Positions 16,597 through 26,076 of a stretch of DNA of 64,000 bases are shown here, in pieces. Position 1 is the stretch's first letter; every line of letters begins with the position of its first letter. The notes under the pieces are model-generated. The model worked only from the letters and a program-made list of their open reading frames with translations, was not told the DNA's origin and ran no database searches. Source of the stretch: Microlunatus kandeliicorticis (GTDB taxonomy: Bacteria; Actinomycetota; Actinomycetes; Propionibacteriales; Propionibacteriaceae); contig NZ_JACGWT010000002.1 of NCBI RefSeq assembly GCF_014137855.1, positions 62,001 to 126,000 of the forward strand, written 5' to 3'. The position numbers and the translations under genes are program-made.

Positions 16597-16766
16597 GGGG
16601 TTCTCCTGGAAAGGAAAGGAACAGGGGGATCGGCACCACCCCAGTCGCGGTACCGATGCGCCGGACGCTAACCCCGACCCGGATCACCCCGGGGTCGGGT
16701 GACCCCGATCACATCTCGTTCTCAGGAGATTCTTCCGGTTGGGAACTAACCGCGCGGGGGCCGTCG

Positions 16767-18359
16767 TCACTCGACGGTGAACTGGATCTGGTGCCAGCCG
16801 GTAGCGCCCCGCGGGAACACCTTGGTGCGCGTCTGCGGCTGACGCTCCCCCGTCTTCGAGATGGCGCGGACCTGGGCGGTGTGCCGACCGGCGGGCCCGT
16901 CGAACCGCAGGTACCACTGCCGCCACAGGTCGATCCCGCCGTCGTCGGCCAGGGTGGCCTGCTGCCACGGGCCGTCGTCGATCTGCACCTCGACCGCGGC
17001 GATCCCCCGGTGCTGAGCCCAGGCGACGCCGGCGAGCACCGGCTTGTCCCGGGTGATGGTGCCGAGCGAGGCGGGGACGTCGATCCGGCTCTGCAGGAGG
17101 ATCGGCGCGTCGGTCGCCCACCCGCGCTCGGTCCAGTAGGCGGTGCGGCTGGCGTAGGTGGTGAACTCGAGCCGCTCGAGCCACTTGGTCGCCGAGACGA
17201 AGCCGAACAGCCCCGGCACCAGCATCCGGGCCGGGAAGCCGTTCTTGGCGGGCAGCACCTGACCGTTCATGCCGACGACGATCATCGCGTCGCGACCGTC
17301 GCTGACCGCGCGGTAGGGCGTCGAGCAGGTGTACCCGCTGTCGGAGGAGTAGGAGTAGACCTGGTCGACGCCGGCCTGGACACCGACCCGTCGGATGATC
17401 TCGCCGAACGGCACCCCGAGCCAGCGGGCCGTTCCGACGTAGGGGCCGCCCACCTCGTTGGAGACGCAGGTCAGGGTGATGTCACGTTCGATCATCGGCA
17501 GCGCGAGCAGCTCGTCGTAGCTGAGCTCGAGCGGGCGGTCGACCATGCCGTCGATCCGGAGCTTCCAGCCCTCGACCGGCACCTGCGGTGTGGTCAGCGC
17601 GATGTCCACCCGGTAGAAGTCCGCGATGCTGGTGGTGAACGGCGTGTCCCCGGGCACCTGGACGCCGGCCGGCAGCGGCGGCGCCGGCGAGCTGGGACGC
17701 GGCAGCCCGAGCCGGTCGCGCGCCGCGGCGACCGCGGCGCGGCTGCGGGTCACCAGGACGGTGGTGGCGCCGCCGGCGGCGGCCAGCACCGCCGCAGCCG
17801 AGAGCCCGACCAACAGCGAGCGCCGACCGGTCCGCAGCGTGGCCGACGGTTCACCGTCCGCACCGTCGTCGGCGGCGGGAGAGGTGACGGTGGCCGCTGT
17901 GTCGCGCGCGACGGGGCGGGTGATCAGGGACAGCAGCGCGACGCCGGCGACCAGCGAGATCAACGACGGCACGGCAGCGAGCGCTCCACCCTGCAGGGCC
18001 GCGATCACGGCGCCCACCAGGCCGATCAGCCCGATCCCGACGAGCGCCAGCCGCCGGTGGCGCCAGCCGACCGCTCCGATCACCAGGGCGAGCAGAGCGA
18101 CGACCAGCGCGATCGAGCCGACCAGCACGGGCTTGTCGTCGGTCCCGAGGGCGCGGACGGCGGCGGTCTTGACCGGCGTGGGGGCGAGATCGATCAGGGC
18201 CGATCCGACGGCCAGCAGGGGCGAGGCGGCCGGGGCGACCACCGCCGCCACCGCCGACCCGACGCCGATCGCCGCCGCGGCGGCCAGCAGGCCCGCGAGC
18301 GCGCGGACGGGAAGGGGCGGCTGCCGCAGGTCGGGGGTCTCGCCGGTCTGGCTGATCAT
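16767..18359 (-). CDS. Membrane-anchored molybdopterin-dependent oxidoreductase (sulfite-oxidase family)
   Basis: 530 residues from ATG 18359. Residues about 15-230 hold four or five transmembrane helices, the last followed by an extracytoplasmic part. Residues about 270-430 are an Oxidored_molyb domain with the pterin-binding and molybdenum-ligand region LTCVSNEVGGPYVG (Cys about residue 298) and GYTCSTPYR; residues about 435-525 are a Mo-co dimerisation Ig-like domain (VQIDDGPW, LWRQWYLRF). This form, with an N-terminal membrane anchor, is common in actinobacteria. The true substrate may be sulfite or an oxidised-protein sulfoxide. It lies downstream of a fasciclin lipoprotein gene, separated by a terminator. 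Confidence 0.92.
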   Translation of the reverse strand: MISQTGETPDLRQPPLPVRALAGLLAAAAAIGVGSAVAAVVAPAASPLLAVGSALIDLAPTPVKTAAVRALGTDDKPVLVGSIALVVALLALVIGAVGWRHRRLALVGIGLIGLVGAVIAALQGGALAAVPSLISLVAGVALLSLITRPVARDTAATVTSPAADDGADGEPSATLRTGRRSLLVGLSAAAVLAAAGGATTVLVTRSRAAVAAARDRLGLPRPSSPAPPLPAGVQVPGDTPFTTSIADFYRVDIALTTPQVPVEGWKLRIDGMVDRPLELSYDELLALPMIERDITLTCVSNEVGGPYVGTARWLGVPFGEIIRRVGVQAGVDQVYSYSSDSGYTCSTPYRAVSDGRDAMIVVGMNGQVLPAKNGFPARMLVPGLFGFVSATKWLERLEFTTYASRTAYWTERGWATDAPILLQSRIDVPASLGTITRDKPVLAGVAWAQHRGIAAVEVQIDDGPWQQATLADDGGIDLWRQWYLRFDGPAGRHTAQVRAISKTGERQPQTRTKVFPRGATGWHQIQFTVE

Positions 18360-18416
18360 GGTGTCTTCCTCGGTCGTCTCGTGCTCGCGATGTGCGGTCG
18401 CGTCCGGAAACGCGTC

Positions 18417-18444
18417 GGCCGGGCGTCCCGTGGGACGCCCGGCC
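18417..18444 (-). terminator. Terminator of the fasciclin lipoprotein gene
   Basis: GGCCGGGCGTCCC-GT-GGGACGCCCGGCC forms a perfect 13-bp stem, ten bases past the fasciclin stop and 58 bases upstream of the molybdopterin oxidoreductase start. Confidence 0.75.
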
Positions 18445-18453
18445 GACCGGTGA

Positions 18454-19164
18454 TCACGACTTGGGCAGCAGCACGTGGTCGATGATGTAGACGGTCGCGT
18501 TGGCGGTCTGCACGTTGCCGCAGACGACCATCGCCTCGCCGTTGACCTTGAAGCTCTCACCGGAGCCGGTGACGGTGATCTTCTGGTTCTTGTTCAGCGT
18601 GTCGTGGGTGCCGGCCAGCTGGTCCGGGCTCAGCCGCTCGGGGACGACGTGCGCGGTCAGCACGTCGGTCAGCAGCCCGCTCGGGTCCTTCATGGCGGCG
18701 TTCAGGGTCTTCGACGGCACCTTCTTGAAGGCGTCGTTGGTCGGTGCGAAGACGGTGATGTTCTTGGCGTTGTTGAGGGTGTCGCCCAGCTTGGCCGCGG
18801 TGACCGCCTTGACGAGCGTGGACAGCACCGGGTTGTTGCTGGCCGCGGTGGCCACCGGGTCCTGGCTCATCCCGTCGAAGGAGCCCTTGCCGGACTTCGG
18901 CACGGCGGAGCAGGCGGAGCCGAACGGCTGGCTCGCCATCGACGAGCTCATGCTCGGCGACATGCTCGGCGACTCCGACGGCGACATCGAGGGTGACATG
19001 CTCGGGCTCGACATCGGCGCCGAGGTCATCGGGGCGGAGCTGGCCGGGCTGCCGGCGGTGGTGCTGTCGCTGCCGCACGCGGCCAGGCTGAGCGGCACCA
19101 GGCCGAGGACCGAGACGGCGGCGATCTTGCCGACCCGCGAGCGGGTGATCGAGAACACGGACAT
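18454..19164 (-). CDS. Fasciclin-domain lipoprotein
   Basis: 236 residues from the ATG at 19164, preceded by AGGAGG; the frame stays open far upstream but only by chance. The lipoprotein signal ends in LSLAAC (Cys about residue 30). Residues about 38-75 are a low-complexity [14 protein letters not shown] linker. Residues about 95-235 are a FAS1 domain, with [40 protein letters not shown] and [13 protein letters not shown]. Similar to mycobacterial MPT83/MPT70. The protein should sit on the outer face of the membrane in adhesion or redox-linked roles. The neighbouring molybdopterin enzyme recurs beside such genes in other actinobacteria. Confidence 0.94.
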   Translation of the reverse strand: MSVFSITRSRVGKIAAVSVLGLVPLSLAACGSDSTTAGSPASSAPMTSAPMSSPSMSPSMSPSESPSMSPSMSSSMASQPFGSACSAVPKSGKGSFDGMSQDPVATAASNNPVLSTLVKAVTAAKLGDTLNNAKNITVFAPTNDAFKKVPSKTLNAAMKDPSGLLTDVLTAHVVPERLSPDQLAGTHDTLNKNQKITVTGSGESFKVNGEAMVVCGNVQTANATVYIIDHVLLPKS

Positions 19165-19271
19165 GGAAAGGCCTCCTGAGGCTCGGTGGACTTCCCGTGG
19201 TGGGGAAGACGTACAACCTCCATTCGGAGGAAGATCACCAGCAGATTGGATTGGGCCCGACCGGTCCACGA

Positions 19272-20135
19272 TCACCCGGCTGCGAGTTCGCCGATCCGTT
19301 GCAGCGCGTCGATCGCCCAGGTCTGGTAGCCCTCGGGCGGCAGCCCCGGCAACACCTCGGTGGCGCACTGCACGGCCCAGTGCAACCGCAGGTAGGCCTC
19401 GACCTGAAGACAGTACCGCGGGACGTGATCGGCCGGCTCGATCCCTCCCATGCGCAGCAGCGCGGCTCGGTCGATGCCGCGCGGGCCGCGCACGGGCCGT
19501 TGCCAGTCGATGACCCGACAGCCGCCGTCCTCGGTGAGGAACACCTCGTCCGGAGTGAGGTCGCCGTGGACCAGTCCGGTGTCGTCGGTGATCTCCGCCA
19601 GCGTGGCGCTGTCGTGCGCCCAGGCCACGAAGGCATCGACCAGGTCCAGGGGCACCCTGCGGAAGCGGCCGCCGGAGATCACCGCGCGAAGACCACGACG
19701 CGTCTCGTCCACCGCGAGCGCCCAGGTCTCCGGAGTGGACAGGTCGAGGTGCACCGGCGCCGAGACATCGATCGCGGCGATCGCGTCCTCCACGGCACGG
19801 CAGCACTCGGGATAGTCGGGCTCGCCGATCCGGCCTGCCAGGGTCGGTCGGTCCTGCCAGCTGATCGCCAGTCGGTGTCCGGATCCGGCGACGCCGAGAT
19901 CGATCCGGTCCGGGAGCAGCGCAGAGCGGACCTGGCGGTAGAAGGCCGGCTCGACGCTCGGCGGGAGCTGCGTCTTGACCGCGAACCGTCGTCCGTCGGC
20001 CAGGTCGACCCGCTCGGTGACCGCCAGCGGCCACTCCTGGACGGTGCGGCGTGCGCGCACCGCGGCACCCAGGGCCTCACCGAGCTCGTCGTCGTCGGCC
20101 AGCAGCAGCGCGGGGAAGAACGGGTGGGGCCGCAC
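19272..20135 (-). CDS. Aminoglycoside-phosphotransferase-like protein
   Basis: 287 residues, ATG start. The order RFAVKTQL (possible ATP-binding Lys), [13 protein letters not shown] and [13 protein letters not shown] is that of the APH/choline kinase fold. The catalytic loop is unusual: the usual HGDxxxxN reads HGDLTPDE, with Glu where the metal-binding Asn is expected. The enzyme may use a different ligand arrangement or be inactive. The substrate is unknown; nothing nearby suggests an antibiotic-resistance role. It is followed closely by the flavin monooxygenase gene upstream on the same strand (26 bases). Confidence 0.75.
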   Translation of the reverse strand: MRPHPFFPALLLADDDELGEALGAAVRARRTVQEWPLAVTERVDLADGRRFAVKTQLPPSVEPAFYRQVRSALLPDRIDLGVAGSGHRLAISWQDRPTLAGRIGEPDYPECCRAVEDAIAAIDVSAPVHLDLSTPETWALAVDETRRGLRAVISGGRFRRVPLDLVDAFVAWAHDSATLAEITDDTGLVHGDLTPDEVFLTEDGGCRVIDWQRPVRGPRGIDRAALLRMGGIEPADHVPRYCLQVEAYLRLHWAVQCATEVLPGLPPEGYQTWAIDALQRIGELAAG

Positions 20136-20161
20136 GGATCCATCCTGGCGCGAGTCGACCG

Positions 20162-21355
20162 TCAGGCGGTGCCGGGCACCGAGAAGTCGCCCAAACCGTA
20201 GTCGGGGAGCGCCGGGCCGCCGACCGCGCGTTCGATCAGCGCCATGAAGGCGGTCATCTCCTCGGGGCTCGGTTCGGCCGGCGGCTCGGAGCTGGTCAGG
20301 CTCAGGACGTGCTGGCGGCCCATCTCCTGGTTGGCCTCGACGTAGTCGCGCATCCGGTCGGTGTACCCGGCGAATCCGGTCTCAGGGTCCCAGCCGGCCG
20401 AGGCGAGCTCGCCGGCCAGCAGGTACGCCCCGACCAGGGCCAGTCCGGTGCCGCCGCCGGACATCGGCGAGGCGCTGTACCCGGCATCGCCGAGCAGCCC
20501 GACGCGGGCCTCCCACCAACGGTCCATCACCACCTGCGCGACCTGATCGAGGTAGAAGTCGGGGGTGTCGTCGAGGTGGGCCAGGATGCGGTCGGTCTCC
20601 CAGCCGAACCCGGCCATCCGCTCCCGGAGCAGCGCCTTCTGTGCGGCCGGCTCGCGGGTGAACACGTCCGAGTCGCCGGCCGGGAACGAGAACATGGCGA
20701 TGGCGGTGCTGGCGTCGCGGATCGGCCGCAGCCCGGCGGAGCGCCCGCCCTCCTGGTGGTCGATCATCCACCGGTCGAGCCCGAACTCGTTGGGGACGCT
20801 GAAGTAGGCCAGCACCAGGCCGAGATGGCGGACGAACCGTTCGCGCGGGCCGAAGACCTGCGCCCGGAGCGCGGAGTGGATGCCGTCGGCGCCGATCACC
20901 AGGTCGAACCGCCGCCGCGACCCGCTGGCGAAGGTGACGTCGACCCCCTCCCCGTCCTGCCCGAGCTCGGCGATCGAGTCGCCGAACAGGTACTCGACCC
21001 GGTCGCGGGTGTCGTCGTAGAGCACCTGGGCCAGGTCGCCACGGAGGATCTCGATCTCGGCGATGTAGCCGTCGCCGCCGTGGTCGTCGGCGCGGTAGGT
21101 CTCGAGGATGTTGCCGTCGGCGTCGACCTGGTGCGCGCCCGCGGTGTCGGTGCAGGCGGCCCGGACCGCCGCGTCGAGCCCCATCCGGCGGATGACCTCC
21201 TTGGACACCCCGCGGGCGTCGACCGCCTGCCCACCCGGACGCAACCCCGGCGTCCGTTCGACCACGGTCACCGCCGCGCCGTGCCGCGTCAGCCAGTGGG
21301 CCGCGGCCGGACCGGCGATGCTCGCTCCCTGCACCAGGATCTTCACGTCGCTCAT
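20162..21355 (-). CDS. FAD-dependent monooxygenase (PHBH/TetX-like)
   Basis: 397 residues, ATG start. It has an N-terminal Rossmann motif (ILVQGASIAGPAAAHWLTRHG), the central DLVIGADGIHSALR motif (the DG motif) and GLLGDAGYSASPMSGGGTGLAL (the GD motif), in the spacing of class A flavin hydroxylases. It would hydroxylate or oxidise an aromatic or polyketide-like substrate using NAD(P)H and oxygen. It lies 26 bases before the phosphotransferase-like gene and is divergent from the DUF4091 gene; whether it joins the catabolic set is unclear. Confidence 0.9.
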   Translation of the reverse strand: MSDVKILVQGASIAGPAAAHWLTRHGAAVTVVERTPGLRPGGQAVDARGVSKEVIRRMGLDAAVRAACTDTAGAHQVDADGNILETYRADDHGGDGYIAEIEILRGDLAQVLYDDTRDRVEYLFGDSIAELGQDGEGVDVTFASGSRRRFDLVIGADGIHSALRAQVFGPRERFVRHLGLVLAYFSVPNEFGLDRWMIDHQEGGRSAGLRPIRDASTAIAMFSFPAGDSDVFTREPAAQKALLRERMAGFGWETDRILAHLDDTPDFYLDQVAQVVMDRWWEARVGLLGDAGYSASPMSGGGTGLALVGAYLLAGELASAGWDPETGFAGYTDRMRDYVEANQEMGRQHVLSLTSSEPPAEPSPEEMTAFMALIERAVGGPALPDYGLGDFSVPGTA

Positions 21356-21493
21356 CGCACACCCCTCGTCGTCGCCGCTGTCGTGCGGGTCATGCCGGTC
21401 AGACCCGCGACCGGTCCCGAACTCATCGCGAGGTCGTCACCCGAGTGGGACCGCGCCGGTCGGACGTCCCGGCCTGGTGAAAGGGTGGCCCCC

Positions 21494-23149
21494 ATGCCGC
21501 GCGACACCTGGACCACCGTGCTCTGCGACTCGCTCGAGAAGGTCTTCGCCGACACCGAGCCGCGGAGCTTCGACCACGGCATCCCGCAGCACGTGCTGGC
21601 CGGCGAGACGGTGTCGGTCCAGCTGGCGTTCCTGCCGCCGACCACCGCCCAGGGCGCGCTGCCCGAGGTCCGGGTCCGGGTCGAGGCGGACGGGCGGCTG
21701 CAGGCACGGCTGTCGACCGTCGAGCTCGTGCCCGCGCAGTTCCTCGCCTACGACGACCACGACGCCGGCTACCTGCGCGACAGCGCGGGGCTCTACCCCG
21801 ACCTGCTCCGTCCGCTCGGCGAGGAGGCGATCACGCCAGCGATCGGCCAGTGGCGTGCGGTCTGGGTCGACCTGACCGCTGCGATGCCCACGACCCCGGG
21901 GCCGACGACGGTCTCGCTGGTGCTGACCGACGACGACGGGGCCGAGCTCGGCCGTCAGCAGGTGGTGATCGAGGTGGTGGACGCCGAGCTCCCCGCCCTC
22001 GACCTGGTCAACACCCACTGGTTCCACTGCGACGGACTCGCCACCCACTACGGGCTCGAGGTCTGGTCGGAGGAGCACTGGGCGGTGATCGACCGGTTCA
22101 TGGCCGCGGCCGCCGATGTCAAGATCAACTCGTTGCTGACGCCGGTCTGGACGCCGCCGCTGGACACCGCGGTCGGTCACTACCGGCGTCCGACCCAGCT
22201 GGTCGGGATCGCCGAGGACGACCAGGGCTACTCCTTCGACTTCGACCGGCTGCGTCGGTGGATCCGGCTGGCCCGGAGCCACGGCCTCCGTTCGCTGGAG
22301 ATCAGCCACCTCTTCTCGCAGTGGGGCGCGCGGACGGCACCGGCGATCTACGTCGAGCGGAACGGCGCCGTCGTCCGGGCCTTCGGTTGGGACGTCGGGG
22401 CGACCGACCCGGCCTACCGACGGCTGCTCGAGGCCCTGCTGCCCGCGCTCCGCGCGGTGCTGGACGAGGAGTGGGGACCGGAGGCGGTGATCTGGCACGT
22501 CTCGGACGAACCGCACGGCGACCAGGCGGCGACCTACCTGGCCGCTCGGCAGGTGATCGACGACCTGCTGGAGGGCTGCACGATCGTCGACGCGCTGAGC
22601 GACTTCGAGCTCTACCGCTCGGGCACGGTGGCGATCCCGGTGGCCGCGACCGACGCCGCCCAGCCGTTCCTCGAGGCCGGCGTCGACCCGCTCTGGCTCT
22701 ACTACTGCGTGGCGCAGAACCGCGACGTGTCGAACCGGTTCTTCGCGATGCCGTCGAGCCGGAACCGGGTGATCGGCACGCAGCTGTTCCTGGCCGGGGC
22801 GCGCGGCTTCCTGCACTGGGGATTCAACTTCTACAACGCCCGCGGCTCGCTGCGTCCGATCGACCCGTTCCTCGAGCCGGACGCCGGCCGCGGCTTTCCC
22901 GCCGGCGACGCCTTCCTGGTCTACCCGGGCACCGACGGCGTGCCGTGGCCGTCGATCCGCTCGCGCGTCTTCACCGAGGCGATGAACGACCTCGCGCTGA
23001 TGCAGCTGGTCCGGGACCGGCAAGGGCTCGACGCCGTCCGCACCGTCGCCGATCCCGACGGTGACCTGAGCCTCACCCACTACCCGCTGGGCCCGGACCA
23101 CTACCGGCGGGTCCGGGCCGAGCTGATCACCACGCTGGGCACCGCGTGA
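21494..23149 (+). CDS. DUF4091 protein, GH123-like glycoside hydrolase
   Basis: 551 residues from ATG 21494, chosen because GAAAGGG lies eight bases upstream. An N-terminal beta domain (about 1-150) leads to a barrel-like middle and C-terminal DUF4091 region. WHVSDEPHGD places an adjacent Asp338-Glu339 pair, as in the GH123 N-acetylgalactosaminidases, where the Glu is acid/base and the Asp orients the acetamido group. The C-terminal region has GFLHWGFNFYN and FLVYPGTDGVPWPSIR, typical of DUF4091. No signal peptide is present, so the substrate would be a short imported oligosaccharide. The SnoaL-like and beta-helix genes that follow on the same strand suggest one catabolic cluster. Confidence 0.85.
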   Translation: MPRDTWTTVLCDSLEKVFADTEPRSFDHGIPQHVLAGETVSVQLAFLPPTTAQGALPEVRVRVEADGRLQARLSTVELVPAQFLAYDDHDAGYLRDSAGLYPDLLRPLGEEAITPAIGQWRAVWVDLTAAMPTTPGPTTVSLVLTDDDGAELGRQQVVIEVVDAELPALDLVNTHWFHCDGLATHYGLEVWSEEHWAVIDRFMAAAADVKINSLLTPVWTPPLDTAVGHYRRPTQLVGIAEDDQGYSFDFDRLRRWIRLARSHGLRSLEISHLFSQWGARTAPAIYVERNGAVVRAFGWDVGATDPAYRRLLEALLPALRAVLDEEWGPEAVIWHVSDEPHGDQAATYLAARQVIDDLLEGCTIVDALSDFELYRSGTVAIPVAATDAAQPFLEAGVDPLWLYYCVAQNRDVSNRFFAMPSSRNRVIGTQLFLAGARGFLHWGFNFYNARGSLRPIDPFLEPDAGRGFPAGDAFLVYPGTDGVPWPSIRSRVFTEAMNDLALMQLVRDRQGLDAVRTVADPDGDLSLTHYPLGPDHYRRVRAELITTLGTA

Positions 23150-23209
23150 CGACTGCTGCTCGCCTGCGAGGATCATGATCGGATTGCTGCTCTGCGAAAG
23201 GACGGCCGG

Positions 23210-23704
23210 ATGGACGACCTCGAGGCCCGGATCCGACGGCTGGAGGACCGGGCGGCGATCAGCGAGACGGTGATCAACTACGGGCTCGCCGTCGACCGCA
23301 AGGACTGGGTCGCCTTCGCCCGGTGCTTCACCGACCCGGTGCTCACCGGCTACCAGGACGGCGAGCCGACCGGGTCGACCCGCCGGTCGGCCCTGGTCGC
23401 GATGGTCGCCGAGGCCCTCGACGGCTTCGGGCTGACCCAGCACCTGAGCACCAACCACGTGATCACCGTCGATCCGGACGACCCGGACCGGGCGACCTGC
23501 ACCTCGGCGATGTACGCGCAGCACGAGCTACCGGGCTCGCCGAACGGCGAGTTCTATCTGCTCCGCGCGATCTACACCGACTTCATGCGCCGCACCGACG
23601 AGGGCTGGCGGATCGAGGGCATCGACACCGAGAACCGCTGGGAGCAGGGCAACCTGACCGCGGTCGACGAGGCGATCGCCCGGACCCGGGCGGCTCGGGG
23701 CTGA
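23210..23704 (+). CDS. SnoaL-like (NTF2-fold) protein
   Basis: 164 residues, ATG start with GAAAGGACGG just upstream. The SnoaL_4 shape is seen: an N-terminal helix with LEDRAAISETVINYGLAVDRKDW, then CFTD, a His in LSTNHVITVD and WRIEGIDTENRWEQGN near the end. Proteins of this fold act as dehydratases, isomerases or cyclases, or merely bind ligands. It sits 60 bases after the DUF4091 gene and 34 bases before the beta-helix gene, so the three are probably one transcript. Its reaction cannot be assigned. Confidence 0.85.
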   Translation: MDDLEARIRRLEDRAAISETVINYGLAVDRKDWVAFARCFTDPVLTGYQDGEPTGSTRRSALVAMVAEALDGFGLTQHLSTNHVITVDPDDPDRATCTSAMYAQHELPGSPNGEFYLLRAIYTDFMRRTDEGWRIEGIDTENRWEQGNLTAVDEAIARTRAARG

Positions 23705-23738
23705 GACCCCGGCCAGAGACCGAGAGGGAACACCGACG

Positions 23739-26069
23739 GTGCCGAGCACGACCCTTCAGGCAGCACCGCCCGGCGGGCGCCTGGAGCGCACCGAGCACCC
23801 GACGCTGGCCGACGCCCTCGCCGCGGCGGTGGCGACGCGGCGCCGGACACCGGACGCCGTCCTGCGCTTCGAGCTGGCCGAGGGGGTGCACCGACTACCC
23901 GAGAGCCTGCTGGTGCGGGCGGAGCTCTCCGGTGTGGCCGGCTCGCCGATCGTGCTCACCTCCGCGGCCGGAGCCCGGGCGGTGATCAGCGGCTCGGTCG
24001 TGCACCCGGCACCGTGGCGTCCGTTCCGCGACGGGCTCTGGGTCAGCGAGCTGGACGGCGACGTCGGGGTCGATCAGCTCTGGCTGGACGACGCGCGTCA
24101 GGTCCGGGCCCGTTACCCCGACCACGAACCGGGCCGCTCGCCGTTCGGCGGGACGGCCGCCGACGCGCTGGCGCCCGAGCGCGTCCGGCGCTGGTCGCAC
24201 CCGGAGGAGGCCGAGGTCCATGCGCTTCACGCGTTCCGCTGGGGCAGCGTCTTCGCGCGGGTGACCGGGGTCGGTGCCGACGGGGCGGCCGAGCTGGGGC
24301 CGTTCACCGCCAACAACCGGGTGACCGCGCCCGACCCGGACGCGCTGCACGCCGAGCTGCGCTACGTCGAGAACGTCTTCGAGGAGCTCGACGCGCCGGG
24401 CGAGTGGTTCCACGACCGGCGCGAGGGGCTGCTCTACCTGTACCCGCCGGATGGGCTCGACCCGAACGAGCACCGGGTCGAGCTGACCGGGCTCGTGGAC
24501 CTGGTCCGGCTGGTCGGGGCGGCCGGCGCGCCGCTCCACGACGTGCTGGTCGAGCGGTTGGCCTTCACCCACAGCGCGCGCACGGTCCTGCGGGCCGAGG
24601 AGCGGTTGCTGCGTTCGGACTGGGCGCTGTCCCGCACCGGGGCGCTGCTGCTCGAGCACACCGTCGAGATCGCCGTCCGGGACTGCGACTTCACCGACCT
24701 CGGCGGCAACGGCGTGATGATCAGCGGCGACAACGCGGCGGCCGAGGTCTCCGGGTGCCTGTTCGCCGATCTGGGCGGCTCGGCGGTCCATCTCGCCGGT
24801 CGCGTCGAGGCGGTCCGCTCCCCCGTCGTCGGCTACCACGCCGCGCTGGAGGTCGACGCGATCGACCGCACCACCGGACCGCGGACGACCGATCACCCGC
24901 GGGACTGCCGGGTGCACGACAACCTGATCACCCGGATCGGCACGGCCGACCTCCAGGCAGCGGGCGTCGGCGTCGACATCGCAGCGCGGGTGACGGTCAG
25001 CCACAACAGCATCTACCAGGTTCCCCGCGCGGGAATCAACGTCGGCACCGGGAACTTCGGCGGGCACCTGATCGAGCACAACGACGTCTTCGACACCGTG
25101 CTCGAGACCAACGACCACGGCTCGTTCAACAGCTGGGGCCGCGACCGCTACTGGCACCCCGACCTGCAGGAGATGCGGCGTCGTGTCGCCGCGGAGCCCG
25201 AGCTGGCGCTGCTCGACGCGGTGGAGTCGGTGGTGATCCGACGGAACCGCTGGCGGACCGACAACGGCTTCGACGTCGACCTGGACGACGGCAGCAGCAA
25301 CTACGTGATCAGCGAGAACCTGCTGCTGCGGGGCGGGTTGAAGCTGCGCGAGGGCTTCCGCCGGATCGTCACCAACAACGTGATCATCAACAACGGGCTG
25401 CATCCGCACGTCTCGTTCCCGGCCAGTGGGGACGTGTTCGCCCGCAACATCGTGATGGGCCCCTACCAGCCGATCCAGGTCGAGCAGTGGACCGACGACT
25501 TCGACCACAACCTGTTCACCAGCGAGCACGCGCTGGCCGACGCGCGGGCCCTCGGCTCCGACGCGCACTCGGTGGCCGGCGACCCGGAGTTCCTCGACGC
25601 GGCCGCGGGTGACTTCCGGCTCGCCCCCACCTCGCCGGCGCGTGCGCTGGGGTTCGTCGACCTGCCGCGCGAGTTCGGGGTGCTCAGCCCGCGGCTGCGA
25701 CGGCTGGCCCGGACACCGGAGATCCCGGCCCTGCTCGCCGGGACCGGAACGGAGTCCGGCGCTCACCACGAGCTGGCGGGCGCGACGATCAAGTCGCTGG
25801 AGACGCTGGCGGAGCAGTCGGCCGTCGGCGCCGACGCGTCCGGGGCCCTGGTGGTCGCGGTGGCACCTGGCTGCCTGGCGGCCGAAGCCGGCCTGCAGCC
25901 CTGGGACGTGATCCGCTCGGTCGACGTCGGCGGCACGGTGTTCGTCGTCCACGATGCGGCGACCCTGCTGACGCTGTACGCCAGCCACCGCTGGCACGGC
26001 CGGCTGTCGCTGGACGTCCTGCGCGATCACCGGACGATCCGGCTGGAGCTGCCCTACGAGACGTCGTGA
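23739..26069 (+). CDS. Right-handed beta-helix protein with C-terminal PDZ domain
   Basis: 776 residues, GTG start behind GAGAGGGAA. An N-terminal part (about 1-160) resembles the beta-domain seen in GH110/polysaccharide-lyase relatives. Residues about 270-610 are a parallel beta-helix rich in DNLITRIG, VSHNSIYQVP, IEHNDVFDTV and NNVIINNG-type turns. Residues about 685-775 read as a PDZ domain (GALVVAVAPGCLAAEAGLQPWDVI). There is no signal peptide. Beta-helix enzymes cleave polysaccharides (lyases, galactosidases), so glycan degradation is likely. A PDZ domain on a beta-helix enzyme without a secretion signal is unusual. The catalytic residues cannot be placed by eye. Confidence 0.82.
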   Translation: MPSTTLQAAPPGGRLERTEHPTLADALAAAVATRRRTPDAVLRFELAEGVHRLPESLLVRAELSGVAGSPIVLTSAAGARAVISGSVVHPAPWRPFRDGLWVSELDGDVGVDQLWLDDARQVRARYPDHEPGRSPFGGTAADALAPERVRRWSHPEEAEVHALHAFRWGSVFARVTGVGADGAAELGPFTANNRVTAPDPDALHAELRYVENVFEELDAPGEWFHDRREGLLYLYPPDGLDPNEHRVELTGLVDLVRLVGAAGAPLHDVLVERLAFTHSARTVLRAEERLLRSDWALSRTGALLLEHTVEIAVRDCDFTDLGGNGVMISGDNAAAEVSGCLFADLGGSAVHLAGRVEAVRSPVVGYHAALEVDAIDRTTGPRTTDHPRDCRVHDNLITRIGTADLQAAGVGVDIAARVTVSHNSIYQVPRAGINVGTGNFGGHLIEHNDVFDTVLETNDHGSFNSWGRDRYWHPDLQEMRRRVAAEPELALLDAVESVVIRRNRWRTDNGFDVDLDDGSSNYVISENLLLRGGLKLREGFRRIVTNNVIINNGLHPHVSFPASGDVFARNIVMGPYQPIQVEQWTDDFDHNLFTSEHALADARALGSDAHSVAGDPEFLDAAAGDFRLAPTSPARALGFVDLPREFGVLSPRLRRLARTPEIPALLAGTGTESGAHHELAGATIKSLETLAEQSAVGADASGALVVAVAPGCLAAEAGLQPWDVIRSVDVGGTVFVVHDAATLLTLYASHRWHGRLSLDVLRDHRTIRLELPYETS

Positions 26070-26076
26070 GGGCGGA

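Noticed and set aside
18454-20034. A 526-codon version of the fasciclin protein
   Set aside because: The extra N-terminal part overlaps the phosphotransferase-like gene in another frame; the AGGAGG plus lipoprotein signal at 19164 fix the true start.
20051-21493. A long N-terminal extension of the DUF4091 protein
   Set aside because: It runs antisense to the flavin monooxygenase gene and has random composition; ATG 21494 has a ribosome-binding site.
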